DNA from: Streptomyces xinghaiensis S187
GTDB taxonomy: Bacteria; Actinomycetota; Actinomycetes; Streptomycetales; Streptomycetaceae
Direction: 5' to 3'
Assembly (NCBI RefSeq): GCF_000220705.2
Contig: NZ_CP023202.1
Coordinates: 3,906,001 to 3,970,000 of the forward strand
DNA length: 64,000 nucleotides
A model generated the notes under the pieces. The model worked only from the letters and a program-made list of their open reading frames with translations, was not told the origin of the DNA and did not search any database. The position numbers and the translations under genes were made by a program. Shown piece by piece: positions 16,636 through 24,759 of this stretch (positions are counted from its first letter, which is position 1; each line of letters opens with the position of its first letter).

Positions 16636-17661
16636 GTGGCCAAGGTGACGCGTGACGATGTGGCAAGACTGGCGGGGACCTCGACCGCGGTGGTCAGCTA
16701 CGTCATCAACAACGGACCGAGGCCGGTCGCCCCGGCCACGCGCGAGCGGGTTCTCGCCGCCATCAAGGAGCTCGGCTACCGGCCGGACCGCGTCGCCCAG
16801 GCGATGGCCAGCCGCCGTACCGACCTCATAGGGCTCATCGTGCCCGACGCCCGGCAGCCGTTCTTCGCGGAGATGGCACACGCGGTGGAACAGGCGGCCG
16901 CCGAGCGCGGAAAGATGGTCCTGGTCGGCAACTCCGACTACCTGGACGAGCGCGAGGTGCACTACCTCCGCGCCTTCCTCGGGATGCGGGTCTCCGGGCT
17001 GATCCTCATCAGCCAGGGCCCCAGCGAGCACGCTGCCACCGAGATCGACGCCTGGGACGCCCGGGTGGTGCTGCTGCACCGCCGGCCGGACGCCATCGAC
17101 GACGTGGCCGTGGTCACCGACGACGTGGGCGGCGCGCAGCTCGCCACCCGGCACCTGCTGGAGCACGGCCATCCGTACGTCGCCTGCCTCGGCGGGGTCG
17201 AGACGACGCCGGTGGTCGGCGACCCGGTCACCGACCACGTCGAGGGCTGGCGGCGGGCCATGGCCGAGGCCGGCCGCTCCACCGAGGGCCGGCTCTTCCA
17301 GGCCCCGTACAACCGCTACGACGCCTACAAGGTGGCCCTGGAGCTGCTGGCCGGCCCGGACCGGCCGCCCGCCATCATCTGCGCCGTCGACGACCAGGCG
17401 ATCGGCGTGCTGCGGGCCGCCCGCGAGCTGCGGATCGACGTGCCGGGCGAACTGGCCGTCGCGGGCTTCGACGACGTGAAGGAAGCCGGGCTCACCGACC
17501 CGCCGCTGACGACGGTCGCCTCGGACCGCCCGGCGATGGCGCGGGCGGCGGTCGATCTGGTCCTGGACGACGGGCTCCGCGTCGCGGGCTCGCGGCGGGA
17601 GCGGCTGCGGCAGTTCCCGTCCCGGCTGGTCGTCCGGCGCTCCTGCGGCTGCGAGGGATAG
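16636..17661 (+). CDS. LacI-family transcriptional regulator
   Basis: 341 residues. An N-terminal helix-turn-helix (VTRDDVARLAGTSTAVVSYV, then the hinge GYRPDRVAQAMASRRTDLIG) is followed by a periplasmic-binding-like sugar domain with IVPDARQPFFAEMAHAVE and VAGFDDVKEAGLTDPPLTT. It ends with CGCEG, a Cys-containing end seen in some LacI regulators. Start GTG 16636 lies 24 bases after the glnR stop. The operator and effector are unknown, and no sugar operon adjoins it. Confidence 0.9.
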   Translation: MAKVTRDDVARLAGTSTAVVSYVINNGPRPVAPATRERVLAAIKELGYRPDRVAQAMASRRTDLIGLIVPDARQPFFAEMAHAVEQAAAERGKMVLVGNSDYLDEREVHYLRAFLGMRVSGLILISQGPSEHAATEIDAWDARVVLLHRRPDAIDDVAVVTDDVGGAQLATRHLLEHGHPYVACLGGVETTPVVGDPVTDHVEGWRRAMAEAGRSTEGRLFQAPYNRYDAYKVALELLAGPDRPPAIICAVDDQAIGVLRAARELRIDVPGELAVAGFDDVKEAGLTDPPLTTVASDRPAMARAAVDLVLDDGLRVAGSRRERLRQFPSRLVVRRSCGCEG

Positions 17662-17744
17662 TACCGGCCGCACCACGGGGACGGGGCTCCGGCGCGGGGC
17701 GGCGGCCCGGGTCCTTATGTCGGGCATACGCGCTTCTGCCGGGC

Positions 17745-17777
17745 TTCTCAGGACGTATTCATCGCATTCTCATCTTC
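17745..17777 (+). promoter_or_regulatory. Three 11-bp direct repeats ahead of the HtrA gene
   Basis: Repeats begin at 17745 (TTCTCAGGACG), 17756 (TATTCATCGCA) and 17767 (TTCTCATCTTC), exactly 11 bases apart, ending 19 bases before the protease start. This is the spacing used by OmpR-family regulators. The obvious candidate is the response regulator encoded at 19096. Confidence 0.6.
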
Positions 17778-17796
17778 GCGCCGCACCGTCGGAGGC

Positions 17797-18930
17797 ATGG
17801 ATGAGAACCGCACCCACCCGCAGCAGCCGCAGTCCACGCCCTCCGGGGCGCCCGTTCCGGAGCGGCCCGCGCACGCGCCCTTCGTCACCCCGGACGGTGC
17901 CACCGTATGGCCCGCCGGCACCGCGTCCGCCAGTGGCAGCGGTCACGGAGACCCGGGGGCTCCGCCTCCGCCGCCCGCGCCGCCCGCTCCGGTCGCTTCC
18001 GCCGCCCCGGCCGGACCGCCGGAGCCCGTGACCCGGACCGGGCACCGGCGGCGCCGTGCCCGCGGGCCCGTCGGCCTCTTCGCCGCCGTGGCCATCGTGG
18101 CCGGCGTGATCGGCGGCGGCACGGGATGGGTGGCCGGCGAGCTGACGGACGGCGGCGGGAACACCGCCACCACGGCCGTCGCCGGGACCAACGCCTCCAA
18201 GGCCCTGGACGGCACCGTCGCCTCCGTGGCCGAAGCCGTCCGGCCGAGCGTCGTCGAGATCCGCGCCACCTCCCCCTCCGGGGAGTCCACGGGCTCCGGG
18301 GTCGTCACGACCTCCGACGGCGAGATCCTGACCAACAACCACGTGATCTCCGGTGCCTCCTCCGTCGAGGTGGTGTTCAGCGACGGGAAGACGGCGTCCG
18401 CCGAGGTCGTCGGCACCGAGCCGGACCTGGACATGGCGCTGCTGAAGGCTCAGGACGTCAGCGGGCTGCAGGCCGCCCGGCTGGGCGACTCCGACGGGGT
18501 GAAGGTCGGCGACCAGGTCGTCGCCATCGGCTCCCCGGAGGGGCTCACCGGCACGGTCACCAGCGGCATCGTCTCGGCCCTGGACCGCGACGTCACCGTG
18601 CGGCGCGACGACGGCGGGCAGCAGCGGCCGTACGGCGGGGGCGAGCGGTGGCCGTTCGAGTTCGGCGGCGGCGAGTACAACGGCGAGGTCGGCTCCGACA
18701 CCACGACGTACAAGGCGCTGCAGACGGACGCCTCGCTCAACCCGGGCAACTCCGGCGGGGCGCTGATCGACATGAACGGCCGGATCATCGGCATCAACTC
18801 GGCCATGTACGCGCCGAGCGCGGCCGCCGGCAGCTCGGCGGGCGCGGGCAGCGTGGGGCTGGGCTTCGCCATCCCGGTCAACGAGGTGCGGGAGATCATG
18901 GACGAGCTGAGGTCCGGATCCGGCGGCTGA
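17797..18930 (+). CDS. HtrA-like membrane-anchored serine protease
   Basis: 377 residues: a Pro/Ala-rich cytosolic tail (1-87), one transmembrane helix (about 92-112) and a trypsin-like domain outside the cell. The catalytic triad is visible as His182 (TNNHVIS), Asp212 (EPDLDMALL) and Ser319 (NPGNSGGAL). It ends right after the protease domain and has no PDZ domain, unlike most HtrA proteins. In S. lividans a protease at this position is one of the HtrA genes controlled by the neighbouring CssRS system under secretion stress. GGAGG precedes ATG 17797. Confidence 0.9.
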   Translation: MDENRTHPQQPQSTPSGAPVPERPAHAPFVTPDGATVWPAGTASASGSGHGDPGAPPPPPAPPAPVASAAPAGPPEPVTRTGHRRRRARGPVGLFAAVAIVAGVIGGGTGWVAGELTDGGGNTATTAVAGTNASKALDGTVASVAEAVRPSVVEIRATSPSGESTGSGVVTTSDGEILTNNHVISGASSVEVVFSDGKTASAEVVGTEPDLDMALLKAQDVSGLQAARLGDSDGVKVGDQVVAIGSPEGLTGTVTSGIVSALDRDVTVRRDDGGQQRPYGGGERWPFEFGGGEYNGEVGSDTTTYKALQTDASLNPGNSGGALIDMNGRIIGINSAMYAPSAAAGSSAGAGSVGLGFAIPVNEVREIMDELRSGSGG

Positions 18931-19095
18931 CGGCCGCCGCGGTAGCCGGCGCGGCCCGCCGGAGGGCGGCGGCCGTGCGAGTCTGAGACCCGTGCCGCGC
19001 ACGCCGGTGCCGGGACGCCCCGGCGCCGGACACCCCGTGCCGTCCGTCCCCGTGCCGTCCAGCCCCTGCCGTACACCCCGTGAGGTAGCGCGTCG

Positions 19096-19827
19096 ATGAG
19101 TCCCGCCGAAGGCGACCACCGCATCCTGATCGTCGACGACGAGCCCGCCGTGCGCGACGCGCTCCGCCGCAGCCTCGCCTTCGAGGGGTACGGCACGGAG
19201 ACCGCCGTCGACGGCCTCGACGCTCTCACCAAGGCCGGGGAGTACGAGCCGGACCTGGTGCTGCTCGACGTGCTCATGCCGCGCATGGACGGCCTCACCG
19301 CCGCCCGCCGCCTCCGCGCCTCGGGCAGCACGGTGCCGATCCTCATGCTGACGGCCCGGGACACCGTGGGCGACCGGGTGACCGGTCTGGACGCGGGCGC
19401 CGACGACTACCTCGTCAAACCGTTCGAGCTGGACGAACTGCTGGCCCGCGTACGGGCCCTGCTGCGCCGCAGCTCGTACGCGGCCGCGACGGCCGGGGCG
19501 GGGGAGGAGCCGTCCGACGTCCTCACCTTCGGCGACCTCCGGATGGACCTCGGCACCCGCGAGGTGACCCGGGGCGGGCGGCGGGTCGAACTGACGCGCA
19601 CGGAGTTCACCCTGCTGGAGATGTTCCTCGCGCACCCCCGGCAGGTCCTCAGCCGGGAGCAGATCCTCAAGGCCGTCTGGGGGTTCGACTTCGAACCCGG
19701 GTCCAACTCCCTGGACGTGTACGTGATGTACCTGCGGCGCAAGACGGAGGCGGCCGGTGAGCCGCGGCTCGTCCACACCGTGCGGGGCGTCGGCTACGTC
19801 CTCCGCGGCGACAACGGAGCGTCATGA
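19096..19827 (+). CDS. cssR: OmpR-family response regulator, CssR-like
   Basis: 243 residues. Receiver domain with acidic pocket IVDDEP, phospho-acceptor Asp58 (LVLLDVLMP), switch Thr in MLTARD and Lys in YLVKPFELDE. The winged-helix DNA-binding domain has LTRTEFTLLEMFLAHPRQV and VHTVRGVGYVLR. The stop overlaps the kinase ATG by ATGA. As I recall, the orthologous pair in S. lividans (CssRS) reacts to misfolded secreted proteins, so the symbol is by position and similarity. Confidence 0.85.
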   Translation: MSPAEGDHRILIVDDEPAVRDALRRSLAFEGYGTETAVDGLDALTKAGEYEPDLVLLDVLMPRMDGLTAARRLRASGSTVPILMLTARDTVGDRVTGLDAGADDYLVKPFELDELLARVRALLRRSSYAAATAGAGEEPSDVLTFGDLRMDLGTREVTRGGRRVELTRTEFTLLEMFLAHPRQVLSREQILKAVWGFDFEPGSNSLDVYVMYLRRKTEAAGEPRLVHTVRGVGYVLRGDNGAS

Positions 19828-21416
19828 CCACCCCGGACCGCCCCGGCCGCCCTGGCCGCCCCTCCGGCTCCTCCGGCCCAGACCGCCCGGACGTCCCGGA
19901 GCCCGCCGCCCGGCCCGCTCCGCCGCCGCTCCCGCCCGTGCCCGCTGCTCCGCCGCCCGCCGGGCCGCCTGCCCCGCCGTCCGCCCCGCCGCCCGGCCGG
20001 CGTCCGGGACGTACGGTCCGCCGCCTCCCCCTGCGCACCCGGCTGACGCTGCTGACGGCGGTCGCGGTGGCCGTCGCCGTCGCCGTGTCCGCCTTCGCCT
20101 GCTGGTTCCTCACCCGGGACCAGCTCCGCTCCCAGCTCGACGCCTCCCTGCGCAACGTCAACGTCCCGCCGACCTACATCGCCCAGACCGTCCGCGACTG
20201 CGAGTCCACCGACCCCCCGACGAACGAACGCACGCTCCCCGGCATCGCCTACGGCCAGGTCGTCACGGACGACGGCCGCCGCTGCGTGGGCTTCAACTCC
20301 CGCCCCGTGCGGGTCGCGCCCGAGGACACCGAGGTCGCCGCCGGAACCCGGGACACGGTGCTGCGGGACGGGGTGACGGAGAGCGGCGAGCCCGTGCGGG
20401 TGCTGACCGAGCGGCCCGGCCCGCGCGATGGCGTCACCGGCTACGCGGTCTCCGTGTCCCGGCCGCTGAGCGAGATCCAGGAGCCGCTGGACACGCTGGC
20501 GCTGCTGCTCACCGCCGTGGCCGGGATCGGCGTGCTGGGCGCGGCCACGGCCGGTCTGTGGATCGCGCGCACCGGCCTCAAACCGGTGGACCGGCTCACC
20601 GGCGCGGTCGAACACGTGGCCAGGACGGAGGACTTGGCGGTCCGCATCCCGGCCGAGGGCGGGGACGAGATCGCCCGGCTGTCCCGCTCCTTCAACGCGA
20701 TGACCGCGGCCCTCGCCTCCTCCCGCGACCGGCAGCAGCAGCTCATCGCCGACGCCGGACACGAGCTGCGCACCCCGCTGACCTCCCTGCGGACCAATGT
20801 CGACCTGCTCGTCCGGAGCGAGGAGACCGGCCGGGCGATCCCCGCGGAGGACCGCCGCGCGCTGCTGGCCTCCGTGCGCGCCCAGATGACGGAACTGGGG
20901 GCGCTCATCGGCGATCTCCAGGAGCTGGCCCGGCCGGACGCGGTGGCGGGCAGCGGACCGCCGGAGGTGGTCGGGCTGCACGAGATCGCCGCGCGGGCGG
21001 TGGAACGGGCCCGGCTGCGCGGCTCCGGCATCGCGATCGTGACGGACCTGGCGCCCTGGTACGTACGGGCCGAGCCGGCCGCGCTGGAGCGCGCGGTGGT
21101 CAACCTGCTCGACAACGCGGTGAAGTTCAGCCCGCCGGGCGGCGAGGTGGAGGTGGCGCTGTCCGGCGGCGAGCTGACGGTGCGCGACCACGGCCCGGGG
21201 GTGCCGGCCGAGGAACTGCCGCACGTCTTCGAACGGTTCTGGCGCTCGCCCTCGGCGCGCGGGCTGCCCGGATCGGGGCTCGGGCTGTCCATCGTCGACC
21301 GCTCCGTCCGGCAGTCCGGCGGCGAGGTGGCGCTGCGTCCGGCGCCCGGCGGCGGCACGGTGGCGGCGGTACGGCTGCCGGGCGCCCCGCATCCGCCGCC
21401 CGGGACGGCGGAGTAG
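19824..21416 (+). CDS. cssS: Sensor histidine kinase, CssS-like
   Basis: 530 residues. A Pro-rich N-terminus (1-65), a first transmembrane helix (about 73-95), an extracellular sensor loop with a Cys pair (about 130-160), a second helix (about 210-240), HAMP, and the kinase core. The H-box HELRTPLTSLR, N-box NLLDNAVKFSPPGG, DHGPGV and GSGLGLSIV are all complete, so it should be active. Coupled to the response regulator by a 4-base overlap. Likely monitors the cell envelope and controls the adjacent protease. Confidence 0.88.
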   Translation: MTTPDRPGRPGRPSGSSGPDRPDVPEPAARPAPPPLPPVPAAPPPAGPPAPPSAPPPGRRPGRTVRRLPLRTRLTLLTAVAVAVAVAVSAFACWFLTRDQLRSQLDASLRNVNVPPTYIAQTVRDCESTDPPTNERTLPGIAYGQVVTDDGRRCVGFNSRPVRVAPEDTEVAAGTRDTVLRDGVTESGEPVRVLTERPGPRDGVTGYAVSVSRPLSEIQEPLDTLALLLTAVAGIGVLGAATAGLWIARTGLKPVDRLTGAVEHVARTEDLAVRIPAEGGDEIARLSRSFNAMTAALASSRDRQQQLIADAGHELRTPLTSLRTNVDLLVRSEETGRAIPAEDRRALLASVRAQMTELGALIGDLQELARPDAVAGSGPPEVVGLHEIAARAVERARLRGSGIAIVTDLAPWYVRAEPAALERAVVNLLDNAVKFSPPGGEVEVALSGGELTVRDHGPGVPAEELPHVFERFWRSPSARGLPGSGLGLSIVDRSVRQSGGEVALRPAPGGGTVAAVRLPGAPHPPPGTAE

Positions 21417-21530
21417 CCGGGCGCCGGGCTGCGGGGGGCGGCGGCAAGCGGAGGGCCGGGCGGGAGAACTCCCCGCCCGGCCCCTGGACCGGCGGCGCGG
21501 CCGGTCGCACACCTGCGCTCCTGCGTTACT

Positions 21531-21562
21531 GCACTACGGCGTGACCGCACTACGGCGTGACC
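21531..21562. repeat. Two tandem 16-bp units
   Basis: GCACTACGGCGTGACC at 21531-21546 is repeated exactly at 21547-21562, with degenerate copies to about 21590, in the gap between the convergent kinase and nucleotidase genes. Probably slippage-derived; no function seen. Confidence 0.7.
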
Positions 21563-21581
21563 GCACCGCGGCGCTACCGCA

Positions 21582-23390
21582 CTACTGCACGACCGTGATC
21601 CGGTCCGCCTCCGGCGGCGTGAGGGGCGCCTCCGCCGAGGAGTGCGCTCCCAGGTACGCCGTGAAGGCGTCGAGGTCGGAGTTGCCGACGTACTTGTCCG
21701 TGGCCTCCTTGAAGACCGCGAAGCCGTCGCCGCCCCCGGCCAGGAACTCGTTCATCGCGACCCGGTAGGTGCGCTGCGGGTCGATCGGCTCGCCGTTCAG
21801 CCGCACCGAGTCCGTGACGATCCGGTCGGCGCCCGACCGCGTCAGGTCGAGGGTGTAGGTGAGGCCCTCCGAGATCTGGAGGATCTTGGGGGAGGCCTCG
21901 TTGGAGCCGCTGACCTGCTGCCGCAGCGCGGTCAGGAGCTGCTCGCCGGTCAGGTCGACGGCCGTGAGCATGTTGGTGAACGGCTGCACCGTGAAGGCCT
22001 CGCCGTAGGTCACCACGCCGTCGCCCTCGCTCCCCGAGGCGGCGTACGCCAGGTCGGAGCGGATACCGCCCGGGTTCATCAGGGCGAGTTCCGCGCCGCC
22101 CTTGTCCGCGGGCGCCATGGCCTCCAGCTGGGCGTCCGCGATCAGGTCGCCGAGCGGCAGTTCGGGTGTGCCGGCGCCGCGGCCGGGGATGTCGGTGGCG
22201 ATGTGGCCGACGGGCCGGTTCGCGACCGGGGCGGCGATCGTGTTCCAGCGTTCGATGAGCGCGGTCATGTCGGCGGCCTTGGGCTGGTCGCGCCGGACGA
22301 CGTGGTTGGCGGAGCTGACGCCGGTGCGCACGATGTCGCGGGTGCGCCGGTCGTAGGTCAGCGTCGTGTCGGTGTAGAGCTTGCCGAACGAGGCGGCCGA
22401 GGTGACCGTGCGCGGTGTGCCCGACGGGTCGGGGATCGTACAGGCGTACGCCTGGTGGGTGTGGCCGGTGACCAGCGCGTCCACCCGCGAGGTGATCTTC
22501 CCCGCGATCTCCGCGATCGGCCCGGAGATGCCGTCGCCCGGACCCGGGCTGTCGCAGTCGTAGTTGTACGCCGGGCTCGCCGGGGAGCCGCCCTCGTGGA
22601 TCAGCGCGACGACCGACTTGACGCCCTTGCGCTCCAGTATCCGGGCGTACTTGTTGACGGTCTCGGCCTCGTCGTGGAACTTCAGGCCCTTGACGCCCTC
22701 CGCCGACACGATGTCCGGGGTGCCCTCCAGGGTCACGCCGATGAAGCCGATGCGGACGTCCCCGCGCTTCCAGATCGTGTACGGCTTGAGGACCGGCCTG
22801 CCGGTCTTCTCGTCCGTCACGTTGGCCGCGAGGTACGGGAAGTCGGCGCCCTCGAACACCTTGCCGTCCTCGAAGCAGCCCTCCTCCGGGTGGCAGCCGC
22901 CGTTCTGGAGCCGGGCCAGTTCGGCGCGGCCCTCGTCGAACTCGTGGTTGCCGACGCCGGCGACGTCCAGGCCGACCTTGTTCATCGCCTCGATGGTCGG
23001 CTCGTCGTGGAACAGGCCGGACAGCAGCGGGCTGGCGCCCACCATGTCGCCGGCGGCGGCCGTCACGCTGTAGCGGTTGCCCTTGCGGGCCTCGCGCAGC
23101 GAGGTCGCCAGGTACTCGACACCGCCCGCGTCGATCTTCTCCGTCGTGCCGTCCTCGTGAACGTGCGTCACCTGCCCGGAGGAGCCGGCCGACGGCTGCA
23201 GGTTGCCGTGGAAGTCGTTGAACGAGAGCAGCTGGACGTCGACGGTCCTGCTGTGGCCGGGCCGGCCGCGGTCACCACTGTGGGCGCCGGCCGGCACGGC
23301 GGCGGACAGCACCCCGGCCGTGGCGGCCAGGACGGCCGTCCCTGCGGTCAACCGGCGCACACGGCGGCGCCGTTGGGATGAGGCTGGCAT
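21582..23390 (-). CDS. Secreted 5'-nucleotidase / metallophosphoesterase
   Basis: 602 residues. Signal peptide (RRLTAGTAVLAATAGVLSAAVPAGA) then a calcineurin-like metallophosphoesterase with LLSFNDFHGN, GDMVGASPLLSG, GNHEFDEGRAEL and TGHTHQAY, and a C-terminal substrate-binding domain (MNPGGIRSDL, YRVAMNEFLAGGGDGF). It releases phosphate and nucleosides from extracellular nucleotides. There is no wall-sorting signal or anchor at the end. ATG 23390 follows GAAGGGG. Related nucleotidases are under PhoP control in Streptomyces, but I did not see a clear Pho box just upstream. Confidence 0.92.
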   Translation of the reverse strand: MPASSQRRRRVRRLTAGTAVLAATAGVLSAAVPAGAHSGDRGRPGHSRTVDVQLLSFNDFHGNLQPSAGSSGQVTHVHEDGTTEKIDAGGVEYLATSLREARKGNRYSVTAAAGDMVGASPLLSGLFHDEPTIEAMNKVGLDVAGVGNHEFDEGRAELARLQNGGCHPEEGCFEDGKVFEGADFPYLAANVTDEKTGRPVLKPYTIWKRGDVRIGFIGVTLEGTPDIVSAEGVKGLKFHDEAETVNKYARILERKGVKSVVALIHEGGSPASPAYNYDCDSPGPGDGISGPIAEIAGKITSRVDALVTGHTHQAYACTIPDPSGTPRTVTSAASFGKLYTDTTLTYDRRTRDIVRTGVSSANHVVRRDQPKAADMTALIERWNTIAAPVANRPVGHIATDIPGRGAGTPELPLGDLIADAQLEAMAPADKGGAELALMNPGGIRSDLAYAASGSEGDGVVTYGEAFTVQPFTNMLTAVDLTGEQLLTALRQQVSGSNEASPKILQISEGLTYTLDLTRSGADRIVTDSVRLNGEPIDPQRTYRVAMNEFLAGGGDGFAVFKEATDKYVGNSDLDAFTAYLGAHSSAEAPLTPPEADRITVVQ

Positions 23391-23590
23391 GAGTTCCCCT
23401 TCACAGGCTGTGGAAGACCGATGCGGTGCGTCGCAGCCTACGGTCAACGCGCGTAGCGTGTCAGGGCCGGTCGGGTAACGAGCGGGTTGCGGCCCGGTGC
23501 CGCGGTGGTGCGGCGGCGGTGGGGACGGCCGTGGGGACGGCCGTGGCGGCGGTGCGGCGGGCCGGAGCGCCGCGTCGTAGGCTCGGCGCC

Positions 23591-24520
23591 ATGAGCGACG
23601 TGATGAACGGTGTGGGCGCGGGCCGCACGATCGACATGGTCGACGAGGTGCCGCCCGGACTGCTCACCGAGGTACGGGAACTGATCGACGGGGCGGCGCT
23701 CGAGGACGGCCGCCAGGCGGTGTCCGAACAGGGGCGGCTCAATCTGCGCGGGGGCCCGCGCGAGGGCGTCCGGCACTTCCTGCTCCGCGAGACGGACGGC
23801 GGCACGCTCGCGGGCTACGCCCAACTGGACGGCACCGACCCGGTGGAGGCGCCCGCCGCCGAAATGGTGATCCACCCGGCCCACCGGCTGCAGGGCCACG
23901 GCCGGGCGCTGGGCCGGGCGCTGCTGACGGCCACCGGGCAGCGGCTCCGCGTCTGGGCGCACGGCGGCCATCCCGCCGCCCGCCATCTCGCGAAGGCGCT
24001 GGGCCTGACCCTCTTCCGCGAACTCCGGCAGATGCGCCGCCCGTTGACCGGCGACGCCCTCCCCGAGCCCCGGCTGCCGGAGGGCGTGACCGTCCGCACC
24101 TTCCGGCCGGGCGAGGACGACGCGGCCTGGCTGGCCGTCAACGCGGCCGCCTTCGCCCACCACCCCGAGCAGGGCTCGCTCACCCAGCGGGACCTCGACG
24201 ACCGCAAGAGCGAGGACTGGTTCGACCCGGAGGGCTTCTTCCTCGCCGAGCGCGACGGCCGCCTCGTCGGCTTCCACTGGACGAAGATCCACCGCGCGGA
24301 GGAACTCGGCGAGGTGTACGTCGTGGGCGTCGCCCCCGACGCGCAGGGCGGCGGTCTCGGCAAGGCCCTCACCCTGACCGGCCTGCGGTACCTGGCGGCT
24401 CGCGGGCTGCCCGCCGTCCTCCTCTACGTCGACGCCGACAACACCGCGGCCGTCGGCGTCTACGAGGGCCTCGGGTTCACCGTCCACGAGACGGACCTGA
24501 TGTACCGGACGGAGACCTGA
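23591..24520 (+). CDS. mshD: Mycothiol synthase (acetyl-CoA:Cys-GlcN-Ins acetyltransferase)
   Basis: 309 residues, two GNAT domains in tandem as in all MshD proteins. The N-terminal half carries EMVIHPAHRLQGHGRALGRALL. The C-terminal half is the active one, with EVYVVGVAPDAQGGGLGKALT and LYVDADNTAAVGVYEGLGF. It catalyses the last step of mycothiol synthesis. ATG 23591 gives the normal family length. mshA, the first pathway step, is also in this window at 37717, but not in the same operon. Confidence 0.93.
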   Translation: MSDVMNGVGAGRTIDMVDEVPPGLLTEVRELIDGAALEDGRQAVSEQGRLNLRGGPREGVRHFLLRETDGGTLAGYAQLDGTDPVEAPAAEMVIHPAHRLQGHGRALGRALLTATGQRLRVWAHGGHPAARHLAKALGLTLFRELRQMRRPLTGDALPEPRLPEGVTVRTFRPGEDDAAWLAVNAAAFAHHPEQGSLTQRDLDDRKSEDWFDPEGFFLAERDGRLVGFHWTKIHRAEELGEVYVVGVAPDAQGGGLGKALTLTGLRYLAARGLPAVLLYVDADNTAAVGVYEGLGFTVHETDLMYRTET

Positions 24521-24759
24521 CGGGCCCCGGCCCGTACGGCCGCGGCCCCCGCCTCCCGGCCAGGGCAGGGCCGCGGCCACCTCCGCGAGGGCCCGCGCTT
24601 GCCTGTCCGCCATGTGGCCGTTACCGGTGATTCAAACTCGCTTGCGAGCATCGCCGAATGCAGCCCGCTGTTCCGACGGCCCCCCACCGGCGGCCCTCCC
24701 GCGCCGCCCGACCGCCTTCCGGCGAGCCGGTCCCCACCGCGTCGCGGAACAATGGGGAC

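Noticed and set aside
14284..17727. Continuous 1147-codon minus frame through glnR and the LacI gene
   Set aside because: Only its last part (from 15375) is the hydrolase; the rest is antisense to two well-supported regulators.
24521..24759. Possible Pho box before ppk
   Set aside because: TGATTCAAAC is present but no two GTTCAC-like units 11 bases apart could be found.
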